The notes below the pieces were generated by a model. The model did not search any database, was not told the origin of the DNA, and was given only the letters and a program-made list of their open reading frames with translations. Positions 1-6,486 of a DNA stretch of 15,821 nt are shown here, one piece after another. Each line of letters opens with the position of its first letter. Position 1 is the stretch's first letter. The stretch is from Natronohydrobacter sp. (GTDB lineage: Bacteria; Pseudomonadota; Alphaproteobacteria; Rhodobacterales; Rhodobacteraceae): positions 1 through 15,821 of the forward strand of contig SKSL01000093.1 in the NCBI GenBank assembly GCA_007123015.1, given 5' to 3'. Position numbers and translations under genes: made by a program.

Positions 1-126
1 AATGCCTGCCAAAAGCGGGCGTAGAACAATGCCGAACCCGAAGGACACAAGCGCCCAGATCACCATGCAGATGGTGATGATGCGCACATTGGCCTTCCAG
101 TAGGCGTCTGTCGATAAGTCTGACAT
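1..126 (-). CDS. DUF4212 sodium/substrate symporter small subunit, N-terminal part (cut by window edge)
   Basis: The minus strand reads 42 codons from an ATG at 126 to the window edge, beginning MSDLSTDAYWKANVRIITIC and continuing into a hydrophobic segment (about residues 15-40) with a VSFGFGIVLRPLL stretch. This matches the pattern of DUF4212 proteins, short two-helix membrane proteins: a YWKAN motif just before helix 1, then a W-x-x-VSFGFGI motif. Family members are normally encoded directly before a sodium:solute symporter of the SSS (ActP/PutP-like) type and are thought to be its small subunit. The partner would lie beyond the left edge and is not seen. A GGGAGA ribosome-binding site at 133-138 sits six bases before the ATG. 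The gene follows acs and adk on the same strand, which fits uptake of acetate or another short organic acid. Family call is from sequence pattern; the substrate is inferred from neighbours. Confidence 0.75.
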   Translation of the reverse strand, partial: MSDLSTDAYWKANVRIITICMVIWALVSFGFGIVLRPLLAGI

Positions 127-212
127 GTGACGTCTCCCAGTTTCCTCCTGTGTCACCCCGGTTTTGGGGCGACTTCCTCTCCTTCACACCCGCGACGCAA
201 ACCGGGGGTGCT

Positions 213-240
213 TGCAGCCCCGCGATGCGCGGGGACTGCA
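213..240 (-). terminator. GC-rich hairpin between adk and the DUF4212 gene
   Basis: CCCCGCG at 218-224 pairs with CGCGGGG at 228-234 around an ATG loop. The outer arms TGCAG (213-217) and CTGCA (236-240) extend the stem past one bulged A. The hairpin lies 39 bases after the adk stop codon. No T-run follows on the minus strand, so it may be a transcript-stabilising or attenuating structure and not a true intrinsic terminator. Confidence 0.35.
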
Positions 241-278
241 TTCGGGCACCGGCTGGTGCCAAACCGGTTGCCCGGAAC

Positions 279-947
279 TTAAGCGGTCACTTGTGTGACA
301 ATCGCAGCCAGATCTGCCGCCACGCGGTCGATCTCGCCCATGGCATCGACGCGGCTAAGCACGCCCTTGCCTTCATAATAGCTGATCAGCGGCGCTGTCT
401 GCGCGTGATAGGATTCCAACCGCGCGCTGACCGTTTCCGCATTGTCATCTGCGCGGCGCTTGAACTCGGTGCTGCCGCATTTGTCGCAGACACCGGCCAC
501 GGCAGGCTGTTTGAAGCTGTCATGGTAACCTTCACCGCAATTGGCGCAGGTGTAGCGGCCCGAGACACGCTCGACCATCGCCGCGTCATCCACGTCAAGC
601 GAGATGGCCGAGCCGATGCTCTGGCCCTGAGCTTCGAGAAGCTCGTCAAGCGCTTCTGCCTGACCGGCTGTCCGGGGAAATCCGTCCAGAATGACACCCC
701 TGGAAGTATCAGGCTCTGCCATCCGGTCTTTCAGGATCGCCAGCACGATTTCGTCGCTGACCAGACCGCCTGCAGACATCACGGCCTGCGCTTCCTTTCC
801 AGCCTCTGTGCCCGCAGCCACAGCTGCGCGCAGAAGATCGCCGGTTGAGAGTTGCACAAGACCGAATTTTTCTTCGAGCATACGCGCTTGCGTGCCTTTG
901 CCTGCCCCCGGAGGGCCAAGCAGGATCAGAACAGCAGATTTTGTCAT
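279..947 (-). CDS. adk: Adenylate kinase with a four-cysteine (zinc-type) LID
   Basis: Catalyses ATP + AMP to 2 ADP in the cytoplasm. The P-loop GPPGAGKGT lies near residues 11-19, the AMP-site motif DGFPRT near 88-93, and the LID domain carries C-x2-C and C-x2-C pairs (YTCANC and CDKC), the set that binds structural zinc in long-type adenylate kinases. Length is about 222 residues, normal for the long form. Start choice: ATG 947 gives MTKSAVLILLGPPG, the usual short lead before the P-loop. ATG 959 and a GTG at 966-968, which overlaps the acs TGA stop (965-967), are in frame too, and none has a strong ribosome-binding site. In any case adk starts within or a few bases past the acs stop, so translation is probably coupled to acs. 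The link makes metabolic sense because acetyl-CoA synthetase produces AMP. Family is certain; only the exact start is open. Confidence 0.95.
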   Translation of the reverse strand: MTKSAVLILLGPPGAGKGTQARMLEEKFGLVQLSTGDLLRAAVAAGTEAGKEAQAVMSAGGLVSDEIVLAILKDRMAEPDTSRGVILDGFPRTAGQAEALDELLEAQGQSIGSAISLDVDDAAMVERVSGRYTCANCGEGYHDSFKQPAVAGVCDKCGSTEFKRRADDNAETVSARLESYHAQTAPLISYYEGKGVLSRVDAMGEIDRVAADLAAIVTQVTA

Positions 948-964
948 TGTCTCAGTCATCCTGC

Positions 965-2911
965 TCACGCCCGGTTCATGCGATTTTCGATCAGGTCATC
1001 GACCACAGCCGGTTCGGCCAGTGTCGATGTATCCCCCAAGGCGCCATAGTCATTCTCGGCAATCTTGCGCAGGATACGGCGCATGATCTTGCCCGAGCGC
1101 GTTTTCGGCAGGCCCGGTGACCACTGGATCAGATCAGGGCTGGCAATCGGCCCGATTTCCTGACGCACCCATTTCACCAGCTCCTTGCGCAGCTCATCCG
1201 TAGGCTCGACGCCGTTCATCAGCGTGACATAGGCGTAAATGCCCTGCCCCTTGATGTCATGCGGATAGCCCACAACGGCAGCTTCAGCGACCGATTCATG
1301 CGCCACAAGCGCCGATTCGACCTCTGCTGTGCCCATACGGTGGCCTGATACGTTGATCACGTCATCAACGCGCCCCGTGATCCAGTAATAGCCGTCTTCA
1401 TCGCGGCGACAGCCATCGCCCGTGAAGTAGTAATTCTTGTACTGGCTGAAATAGGCTTCCTCAAACCGCGCATGATCGCCCCAGAGTGTGCGCATCTGCC
1501 CTGGCCAGCTGTCTTTCATGCACAAAACGCCCTCGGCCTTGGTATCAGACTGCACTTCGGCTGTAGCCGGGTCCAGCACGACAGGCTGTACCCCGAAGAA
1601 AGGCTTAGTGGCCGAACCGGGTTTCGCCGGGATCGCGCCGGGCAGCGCCGTGATCAGATGCCCGCCAGTTTCCGTCTGCCAGAACGTGTCGACAATGGGA
1701 CATTTGCCCTTGCCGACATGGGTATTGTACCAGTTCCAGGCTTCCGGGTTGATCGGTTCACCGACCGAGCCCAGCAATCTCAGCGAGGACAGGTCGTGCT
1801 TTTCGACCCATTCGGACCCCTGCCCCATCAGCGCGCGGATCGCCGTGGGTGCCGTGTAGAACTGGTTGACCTTGTGCTTGGCGCAGACTTCCCAGAAGCG
1901 GCCTGCATCCGGATAGGTCGGCACGCCTTCGAACATGATCGTCGTCGCGCCATTCGCAAGCGGGCCATAGATGATGTAGCTGTGACCTGTCACCCAACCC
2001 ACATCGGCCGTACACCAGAAGATGTCGCCATCATGGTAGTCGAATGTGTATTGCTGCGTCATCGACGCATAAACCAGATACCCACCCGAGCTATGCACAA
2101 CCCCCTTCGGCTTGCCGGTCGACCCCGATGTATAGAGAATAAATAACGGATCTTCGGCACCCACCTCAGTATAGGGGCAATAGGGCGCAGCCTCGGCCAT
2201 CTCGGCCCGCAGGTCGATGTCGCGACCATCGACCCAAGTCGTCTGATCCCCCGTGTGCTTGACGACCAGACACTTCACGCTGTCGTCGCAATTCCGGAGA
2301 GCCTTGTCCGCATTCGTTTTCAAAGGAGTACGACGACCACCGCGCGGTGCAGTGTCCGCCACGATGACGGCTTTGGCCTCCGAGCCATTGATCCGGTCCG
2401 CAAGCGCATCCGGCGAAAAGCCTGCAAAGACAATCGAATGGATCGCACCAATCCGCGCACAAGCCAGCATTGCATAGGCCGCTTCCGGGATCATGGGCAG
2501 ATAGATCACCACACGGTCGCCCTTGGAAATGCCATGTGCTTTCAGCACATTCGCCATGCGCGAGGTCTGCTCCAGCAACTGCTTGTAGCTGATATGCTGC
2601 GCAGGGGTCGCAGGATCATCGGGTTCCCAGATGATCGCTGTCTGATCACCACGGGTCACAATATGCCGGTCGATGCAATTCGCAGAGACATTCAGCGTCC
2701 CGTCCGAGAACCATTCGATGCTGACATTGCCTGGCGCGAATGTCGTGTCTTTGACTTTGGTGAAAGGCTTGATCCAGTCAATTCTTTTGCCATGCTCGGC
2801 CCAGAAGCTCTCTGGATCAGCGACGGAAGCGGCGTACATCGCATCATAGCTCGCGGCGTCAACATGCGCCTTGGCAACAAAATCATCAGATGCTGGATAC
2901 AGATCGGTCAT
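965..2911 (-). CDS. acs: Acetyl-CoA synthetase (AMP-forming)
   Basis: Converts acetate, ATP and CoA to acetyl-CoA, AMP and PPi, the high-affinity acetate activation route. The 648-residue product is full length for the family. Visible motifs: the adenylate-forming signature YTSGSTGKPKG in the middle of the protein; WQTETGG in the acetate/ATP pocket; the hinge and C-terminal region YYFTGDG and GRVDDVINVSGHR; and LPKTRSGK near the end, whose lysine (about residue 608) is the catalytic residue that protein acetylation shuts off in enteric Acs. The ATG at 2911 is chosen because GGAGGA (2918-2923) sits six bases before it. An in-frame GTG at 2965 would add 18 residues with no ribosome-binding site or conservation to support it. 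It is first in a minus-strand group with adk and the DUF4212 gene, and has a long regulatory region upstream. Confidence 0.97.
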   Translation of the reverse strand: MTDLYPASDDFVAKAHVDAASYDAMYAASVADPESFWAEHGKRIDWIKPFTKVKDTTFAPGNVSIEWFSDGTLNVSANCIDRHIVTRGDQTAIIWEPDDPATPAQHISYKQLLEQTSRMANVLKAHGISKGDRVVIYLPMIPEAAYAMLACARIGAIHSIVFAGFSPDALADRINGSEAKAVIVADTAPRGGRRTPLKTNADKALRNCDDSVKCLVVKHTGDQTTWVDGRDIDLRAEMAEAAPYCPYTEVGAEDPLFILYTSGSTGKPKGVVHSSGGYLVYASMTQQYTFDYHDGDIFWCTADVGWVTGHSYIIYGPLANGATTIMFEGVPTYPDAGRFWEVCAKHKVNQFYTAPTAIRALMGQGSEWVEKHDLSSLRLLGSVGEPINPEAWNWYNTHVGKGKCPIVDTFWQTETGGHLITALPGAIPAKPGSATKPFFGVQPVVLDPATAEVQSDTKAEGVLCMKDSWPGQMRTLWGDHARFEEAYFSQYKNYYFTGDGCRRDEDGYYWITGRVDDVINVSGHRMGTAEVESALVAHESVAEAAVVGYPHDIKGQGIYAYVTLMNGVEPTDELRKELVKWVRQEIGPIASPDLIQWSPGLPKTRSGKIMRRILRKIAENDYGALGDTSTLAEPAVVDDLIENRMNRA

Positions 2912-2917
2912 AGACAC

Positions 2918-2923
2918 TCCTCC
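2918..2923 (-). promoter_or_regulatory. Strong ribosome-binding site fixing the acs start
   Basis: The minus strand reads GGAGGA followed by GTGTCT and the ATG at 2911. This spacing of six decides between the 648-residue product and the longer GTG-started reading. Confidence 0.85.
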
Positions 2924-3031
2924 GGTTACGGGAGCATCCGTGAAGCCCCCCAAAATTTGCGACACCAGTTACGCGGCGTCATACATCCCCGAGTGGCTTC
3001 TAACACAGCCGTCAAAAGTTGTGTAACTTTT

Positions 3032-3040
3032 TTTATAATA
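3032..3040 (-). promoter_or_regulatory. Possible -10 region of the acs promoter
   Basis: On the minus strand this AT block reads TATTATAAA, containing TATTAT (3040-3035) and TATAAA (3037-3032). No matching -35 hexamer is found at standard spacing; the nearest TTTACA boxes are at 10-13 bp and about 33 bp. That would suit an activator-dependent promoter. The plus strand here also reads TATAAT (3034-3039), again without a -35. Confidence 0.3.
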
Positions 3041-3049
3041 TGGATTTTC

Positions 3050-3081
3050 CTGTAAATTAGTTCACACCACGGCTGTAAATT
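3050..3081. repeat. Direct repeat CTGTAAATT x2 upstream of acs
   Basis: Two exact 9-mers at 3050-3058 and 3073-3081 are 23 bp apart start to start, about two helical turns, so a protein bound at both would sit on the same DNA face. On the acs-sense strand they read AATTTACAG. They lie immediately upstream of the candidate -10 and look like tandem activator sites. Confidence 0.45.
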
Positions 3082-3132
3082 CTGTCGAAAAGTTTTCGCT
3101 GCAGTGCAGAGCGCGAATAAAATCAGGGGGTT

Positions 3133-3138
3133 TTGACA
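3133..3138 (+). promoter_or_regulatory. Possible -35 box (TTGACA) for rightward transcription
   Basis: Perfect TTGACA. Seventeen bases further lies AAGATG (3156-3161), a poor -10. It could serve the P-loop gene 220 bp away, with the 3270-3310 hairpins then in its leader, or be fortuitous. Confidence 0.25.
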
Positions 3139-3269
3139 ACTTCAACTGTCCGCCGAAGATGACAGACCGTGCGAAACTGGCAGATTTACGCTCAATCTTG
3201 GCAGCGCAAACATGCTGCGAAACTTTCATAAACCCAAAGCCCGGTTTTAGGACAGATACTGATTCGGCG

Positions 3270-3310
3270 CAGCCTGCCAGCAGCGGGCAGGCTGAAATGC
3301 TTGCAAAGCA
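3270..3310 (+). other. Two consecutive hairpins upstream of the P-loop gene
   Basis: CAGCCTGCC (3270-3278) pairs perfectly with GGCAGGCTG (3286-3294) around AGCAGCG. Three bases later TGCTT (3298-3302) pairs with AAGCA (3306-3310) around GCA. No T-run follows on either strand, so these are not intrinsic terminators. They may be part of the leader of the gene at 3359 or of a small RNA. Confidence 0.35.
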
Positions 3311-3358
3311 CGGGCGCAGCAGGCACCTTGTCGCCGATCTTTCTTAATATGCACCGCG

Positions 3359-4054
3359 ATGTCAGCTGCCCCGCAACACAGCCAAAGTAAACGCGCCCGC
3401 GACAAGGCTGCGCTCGACGCCTATCTGCAGGAATTGTTCCGCAAGATCGAGGCACAGGACCTGCCCGACCTGCCGAGCGTGCTGATCAGCGGCACCTTGC
3501 GCTGTGGCAAGACCAAGGTCTCTCGCAAACTGGCACGGCGCCTTGGCCATTGCCGTCTGGCCACGGACGAGATCCGCAACGCGACCTATCTGCACTGCCC
3601 GAAAGCAGAGAAGCGGCGCATCGCGAAATATGTCTATCGACGGATCCTGCTGCAGTTCCCGCGCGGTGTGTTGCTTGATGGCACGGCTGCTCTGGACCCA
3701 CCGCGCCGCTTGCCCATCTGGGCCAAGGCGCGCGGAATTGGGTTCTTTGCCATCGGCTATGCCTTTGACCGCCCGGACGACAAAGAGCGCGACCTGCTTG
3801 CCTATCGCCGGGCGCATCCGTGTTGGACCACGCGCAACATGTCCGACACGGATATGCACGATCTGGCCGAACGGGTGATCCGCCAGAGCAAAGGTATCCG
3901 AGCTTATTGCCGCGCCCATGACCTGCCGTATTTCGATCTCGACTCGGCGCGCTTCGCGCCCGAGCGCGACAGGATCGTTGCCGAAATTGCGCAAAGCCTT
4001 TCCATTGAAACGAAAAGCGCGCCCTCAACGACGAGGGCGCGCCCTTGCTTCTAA
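3359..4054 (+). CDS. Orphan P-loop kinase-like protein
   Basis: A 231-residue soluble protein of unknown function. Residues 45-52, GTLRCGKT, form a Walker A motif after a short beta strand (PSVLIS). Residues 67-73, RLATDEIR, resemble the D-x-x-R substrate/catalytic element of small kinases related to zeta toxins and polynucleotide kinases. VLLDGTA (104-110) looks like the next strand with an acidic residue, and an arginine-rich region follows (RPDDKERDLLAYRR) where a lid would be expected. KGIRAYCRAHDLPYFDLD (178-195) resembles the terminal strand of this fold. A kinase is inferred; no substrate can be named. It stands alone, convergent with the beta-helix gene. The ATG at 3359 has no clear ribosome-binding site, so translation may be weak or the start misplaced. 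Codons 220-228 are made by one arm-loop-arm of a terminator hairpin, so the last dozen residues are probably not functionally constrained. Confidence 0.7.
   Translation: MSAAPQHSQSKRARDKAALDAYLQELFRKIEAQDLPDLPSVLISGTLRCGKTKVSRKLARRLGHCRLATDEIRNATYLHCPKAEKRRIAKYVYRRILLQFPRGVLLDGTAALDPPRRLPIWAKARGIGFFAIGYAFDRPDDKERDLLAYRRAHPCWTTRNMSDTDMHDLAERVIRQSKGIRAYCRAHDLPYFDLDSARFAPERDRIVAEIAQSLSIETKSAPSTTRARPCF
4017..4042. terminator. Bidirectional hairpin terminator inside the 3' end of the P-loop gene
   Basis: GCGCGCCCTC (4017-4026) pairs perfectly over ten bases with GAGGGCGCGC (4033-4042) around AACGAC. On the minus strand it is followed by TTTTCGTTTC and lies 25 bases past the beta-helix stop codon, so it is a good intrinsic terminator for that gene. 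On the plus strand it is followed by a weaker CCTTGCTTCT and lies before the TAA of the P-loop gene. Confidence 0.75.
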
Positions 4055-4067
4055 GACAAGGCCAATG

Positions 4068-6356
4068 TCACAGCGGACGGTCAACCCGCACAGTCACCAA
4101 TGCCCGGCCACGCACGGATTGTGACCAACGCAACCGGACCTGATCCCCATTCGGACCCTGCTGGACCTGCGCATAAGGCATTTCATAGCGGACGGCGTCC
4201 GACTCATTTCGCGCGGGCCCCTCCATCACCACCGAAGAGACTGTCCGTGCAAATCCGCCGAAAGGCAGCTTCGCACCCGTCCCGATCAGCCAGTTATTCG
4301 CAGTGCTGTTCTGGTCATGGATGATCACAGTCGGACTCTCGACTGGAAAATCGACACCATTGAAGGCGTTATTGGTAAATGTGACATTGCGGAAACGGTT
4401 GTAATTCAACCCGGCATAGGTCGTATCAACCCTATCCACCTTTTCGATCCGGGCGCCCGATGTGCGGAAAATATTCCCGCTGACATTCAGCCCTTGCAGG
4501 AAATGACCTGGCCCATGGGGCTTGATGACAACAAAACTGAACCAGGGCGCAACACCGATAGCATAGAAAACATTGCCCTTTACGCTCAACCCGCCAAAGG
4601 AAAAGGCGCTGTCATGGGCGGGGTTCGAGTCATACTCATTTGACAGCTCCAGAAAGCAGTTATCGACATAGTTGCCGACGAAACTGCTCTTGCTGTTGCG
4701 CTCTGCAAGGATAAGCCCGGCCTGGCGGATGCCTTGGGCTTGACCATCGCCCTGAAAGAAGTGATTGCCTGCGATCAGATGCCCTGTGCCTGCCATCACA
4801 CCAAAATGAGCCCAGAGCACAGCGCGGTTGTTGCGGATCTTCGCGTCATTGCCGTTCACATTGAAAGCGATGACTGTACGATCCTGCGAATTGAAGGGCT
4901 GCTGCGAACTCTCGAATTGACAGGATTCGATCCACATCCCCTGACAGCCGCGCCCGATTGACGTGATCCCGCGATCCTGCGGGCGATCAATTTCGCAATT
5001 CTTGAACCGGAAAATGCGACCGCCTTCCGGCAGCATGACAGCGGAGCATCGCCCTCGGCAGCGCAGATCGACATTCTGCATCTCGAAATTGCGCAGCGTC
5101 GAGAAACCCGAGAAATCGAGCAGATACTGATAGCGCTCGAATGTATAATTCTGGGTTCCAGAACCACCATGCAGGGGCTGACTGAGGGTGACCCGATTGT
5201 TCGACGTGCTTCGGCTGCGCACATAGACCTCGCGTCCGACACCGACACCCGAGACACGCGCGCCCACGGGAACGCCCGCGATATTGGCGATCCCGTCCAG
5301 ACGCAGCGCATTCGCGACATTGTAAGTCGCACTCCGCGTCACTGTGATCGTGTTCCAGGCAGGCGTGTCTGCGGCATCAAGTTGACCATTCGCCAGTACA
5401 CGCCGCGACGAGATATTGTCGAACCCGACCAGCGCGCGCACATCCACTGGGGCGCTCAGGATCACGCGGCAGCCCATCAGATCAAATCGCAAGTGCTGCG
5501 AGGAATGAAACAGCGCCTGCAGACCTTTGCGAAACGCCACTTCGTCATTGCCGAAAGCCGCCTGATAGCTGGGAAAGTCGAAATCTTCATGCAGGATCAG
5601 GACTGCGCTCTCAGGCATGCTCAGCGTGCCGCGAAAGGTCACGGGTCTGGTGATCGTCAGATCAGAGCCGATCAGATACCTGCCCTCGGGCACCAGCAAG
5701 CGGCGTGTCCCGGCTGCAGCAAGTGCGGCCACGAAAGCCGGGCGGTCATCTGTGCTGCCATTGCCCAGAGCACCGAAATCGCGCACGTCGACCACGCCCA
5801 GCAATGCGCTGGCGTAAAAGCTGGTCACATCTTCGATGATCACATCATCGACACGCACCACGCCACCAGTCGGCCCTGTCAGGTCGATCCCGAAATGGGC
5901 AATCGCCACATTCAGCGGCCAGACCATATCGACGCCCGGACGCGCACCAGTCCCCACAATCGCCGAGACTTCGACAATCGAGCCGTAGCTCGTCAGGCTG
6001 GTCACCGGGCCGCTGGTGGTGATGCCTGTGACCTGATTGCCAGAGGCCGTGCCTGCCCAGGCCGCGATGGCCACATTCGGCAAAACACCGCTGATCGCCT
6101 TGATTCGCGCGCGGATCCGCAGGTAGCTGCCCGGCAGGATCGGCACCTCGCCCATCCAGCGCAGCCGCGTCGTGCCAGAGACCTTCTGGATCTCCAGGCA
6201 GCTGCCAAAATCAGGATCGGTCGGCACGAAAGCCGCGAAGCCGGCGCTGTCATAGGTCGGCGTGCCCGGACGGCCGGTCGTTTGCGACCATTGATCGAGC
6301 CCCGCAGAAAAAGGCGGCGGCATGATCGCCAGCCCCTGAGTAACGGCCATGTTCAT
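4068..6356 (-). CDS. Right-handed beta-helix protein (pectate-lyase-3 type)
   Basis: A 762-residue protein. Residues 1-180 form an accessory module rich in predicted beta strands and ending in VRVDDVIIEDV, like a carbohydrate-binding jelly roll. Residues 189-215 (VDVRDFGALGNGSTDD then AFVAALAAA) are the N-terminal capping motif of the pectate_lyase_3 / GH28-related beta-helix family found in tailspikes, epimerases and surface polysaccharide enzymes. Beta-helix rungs with N-N-x-x turns follow to about 690 (RNNRAVLW, GNHFFQG, GNYVDNC, KGNVFYA, SGNIFRT, TNNAFNG), then a short C-terminal beta domain. No signal peptide or transmembrane segment is visible. ATG 6356 has AAGAGGG eight bases upstream. 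Polysaccharide binding or cleavage is a family-based inference; catalytic residues cannot be assigned by eye. It stands alone, with its own terminator at 4017-4042 and a short upstream region. It could be exported without a classical signal, or be a phage- or gene-transfer-agent-derived spike. Confidence 0.8.
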   Translation of the reverse strand: MNMAVTQGLAIMPPPFSAGLDQWSQTTGRPGTPTYDSAGFAAFVPTDPDFGSCLEIQKVSGTTRLRWMGEVPILPGSYLRIRARIKAISGVLPNVAIAAWAGTASGNQVTGITTSGPVTSLTSYGSIVEVSAIVGTGARPGVDMVWPLNVAIAHFGIDLTGPTGGVVRVDDVIIEDVTSFYASALLGVVDVRDFGALGNGSTDDRPAFVAALAAAGTRRLLVPEGRYLIGSDLTITRPVTFRGTLSMPESAVLILHEDFDFPSYQAAFGNDEVAFRKGLQALFHSSQHLRFDLMGCRVILSAPVDVRALVGFDNISSRRVLANGQLDAADTPAWNTITVTRSATYNVANALRLDGIANIAGVPVGARVSGVGVGREVYVRSRSTSNNRVTLSQPLHGGSGTQNYTFERYQYLLDFSGFSTLRNFEMQNVDLRCRGRCSAVMLPEGGRIFRFKNCEIDRPQDRGITSIGRGCQGMWIESCQFESSQQPFNSQDRTVIAFNVNGNDAKIRNNRAVLWAHFGVMAGTGHLIAGNHFFQGDGQAQGIRQAGLILAERNSKSSFVGNYVDNCFLELSNEYDSNPAHDSAFSFGGLSVKGNVFYAIGVAPWFSFVVIKPHGPGHFLQGLNVSGNIFRTSGARIEKVDRVDTTYAGLNYNRFRNVTFTNNAFNGVDFPVESPTVIIHDQNSTANNWLIGTGAKLPFGGFARTVSSVVMEGPARNESDAVRYEMPYAQVQQGPNGDQVRLRWSQSVRGRALVTVRVDRPL

Positions 6357-6443
6357 GAAGGAAACCCTCTTGTCGTTCGATCTGTTCTTTACGAGGCATC
6401 GCGCGTGGCAAGCGGCGCAGGTCCCCGGATCGAAGAAGGTTTA

Positions 6444-6458
6444 TCAAGCCGCCATTAA
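6444..6458 (-). promoter_or_regulatory. Possible CtrA-like site upstream of the beta-helix gene
   Basis: The minus strand reads TTAA, seven bases, TTGA, one mismatch from the alphaproteobacterial CtrA full site TTAA-N7-TTAA. It lies about 90 bases before the beta-helix start. Short degenerate motifs occur by chance, so this is only suggestive. Confidence 0.2.
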
Positions 6459-6486
6459 CCCCGGCTAAGGTCAGCGCGCGCTGGTC

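Larger units (their letters stand above)
2924..3358. other. Divergent control region between acs and the P-loop protein gene
   Basis: No gene recognised in about 435 bp. The acs-proximal half is AT-rich and holds several ordered sequences: inverted 8-mers ACAGCCGT (3005-3012) and ACGGCTGT (3069-3076); a 7-bp hairpin AAAAGTT/AACTTTT (3014-3031); direct repeats CTGTAAATT (3050-3058 and 3073-3081); and a 13-base palindrome CGAAAAGTTTTCG (3086-3098). The distal half has a TTGACA box (3133-3138) and two hairpins (3270-3294, 3298-3310). The clustering on the acs side suggests that acs is controlled by one or more DNA-binding regulators, as expected for a carbon-source-dependent gene. No specific regulator can be named. 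Confidence 0.6.

Noticed and set aside
150..848. A 232-codon open frame on the plus strand
   Set aside because: Antisense to adenylate kinase, which is unmistakable; no family match by eye.
3034..3039. Perfect TATAAT on the plus strand
   Set aside because: No -35 at any normal spacing on that strand and no rightward gene nearby; the block is better read as part of the acs promoter.
3086..3098. Possible RamB/PccR-type short-chain fatty acid regulator site before acs
   Set aside because: The known motifs contain TTTGCAAA-like cores; this palindrome has AAAAGTTTT instead, so the match is too poor to claim.
3159..3347. A 62-codon frame upstream of the P-loop gene
   Set aside because: No ribosome-binding site or motif, and it runs through the strong 3270-3310 hairpins; more likely leader or intergenic DNA.
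3359..4054. Zeta-type toxin of a toxin-antitoxin pair
   Set aside because: No antitoxin gene upstream or downstream, and the similarity is limited to general P-loop kinase elements.
5169..6458. A 429-codon open frame on the plus strand
   Set aside because: It lies opposite the beta-helix gene in a GC-rich region, is rich in His, Arg and Gln with no motif, and has no ribosome-binding site; it is a mirror of the real gene.
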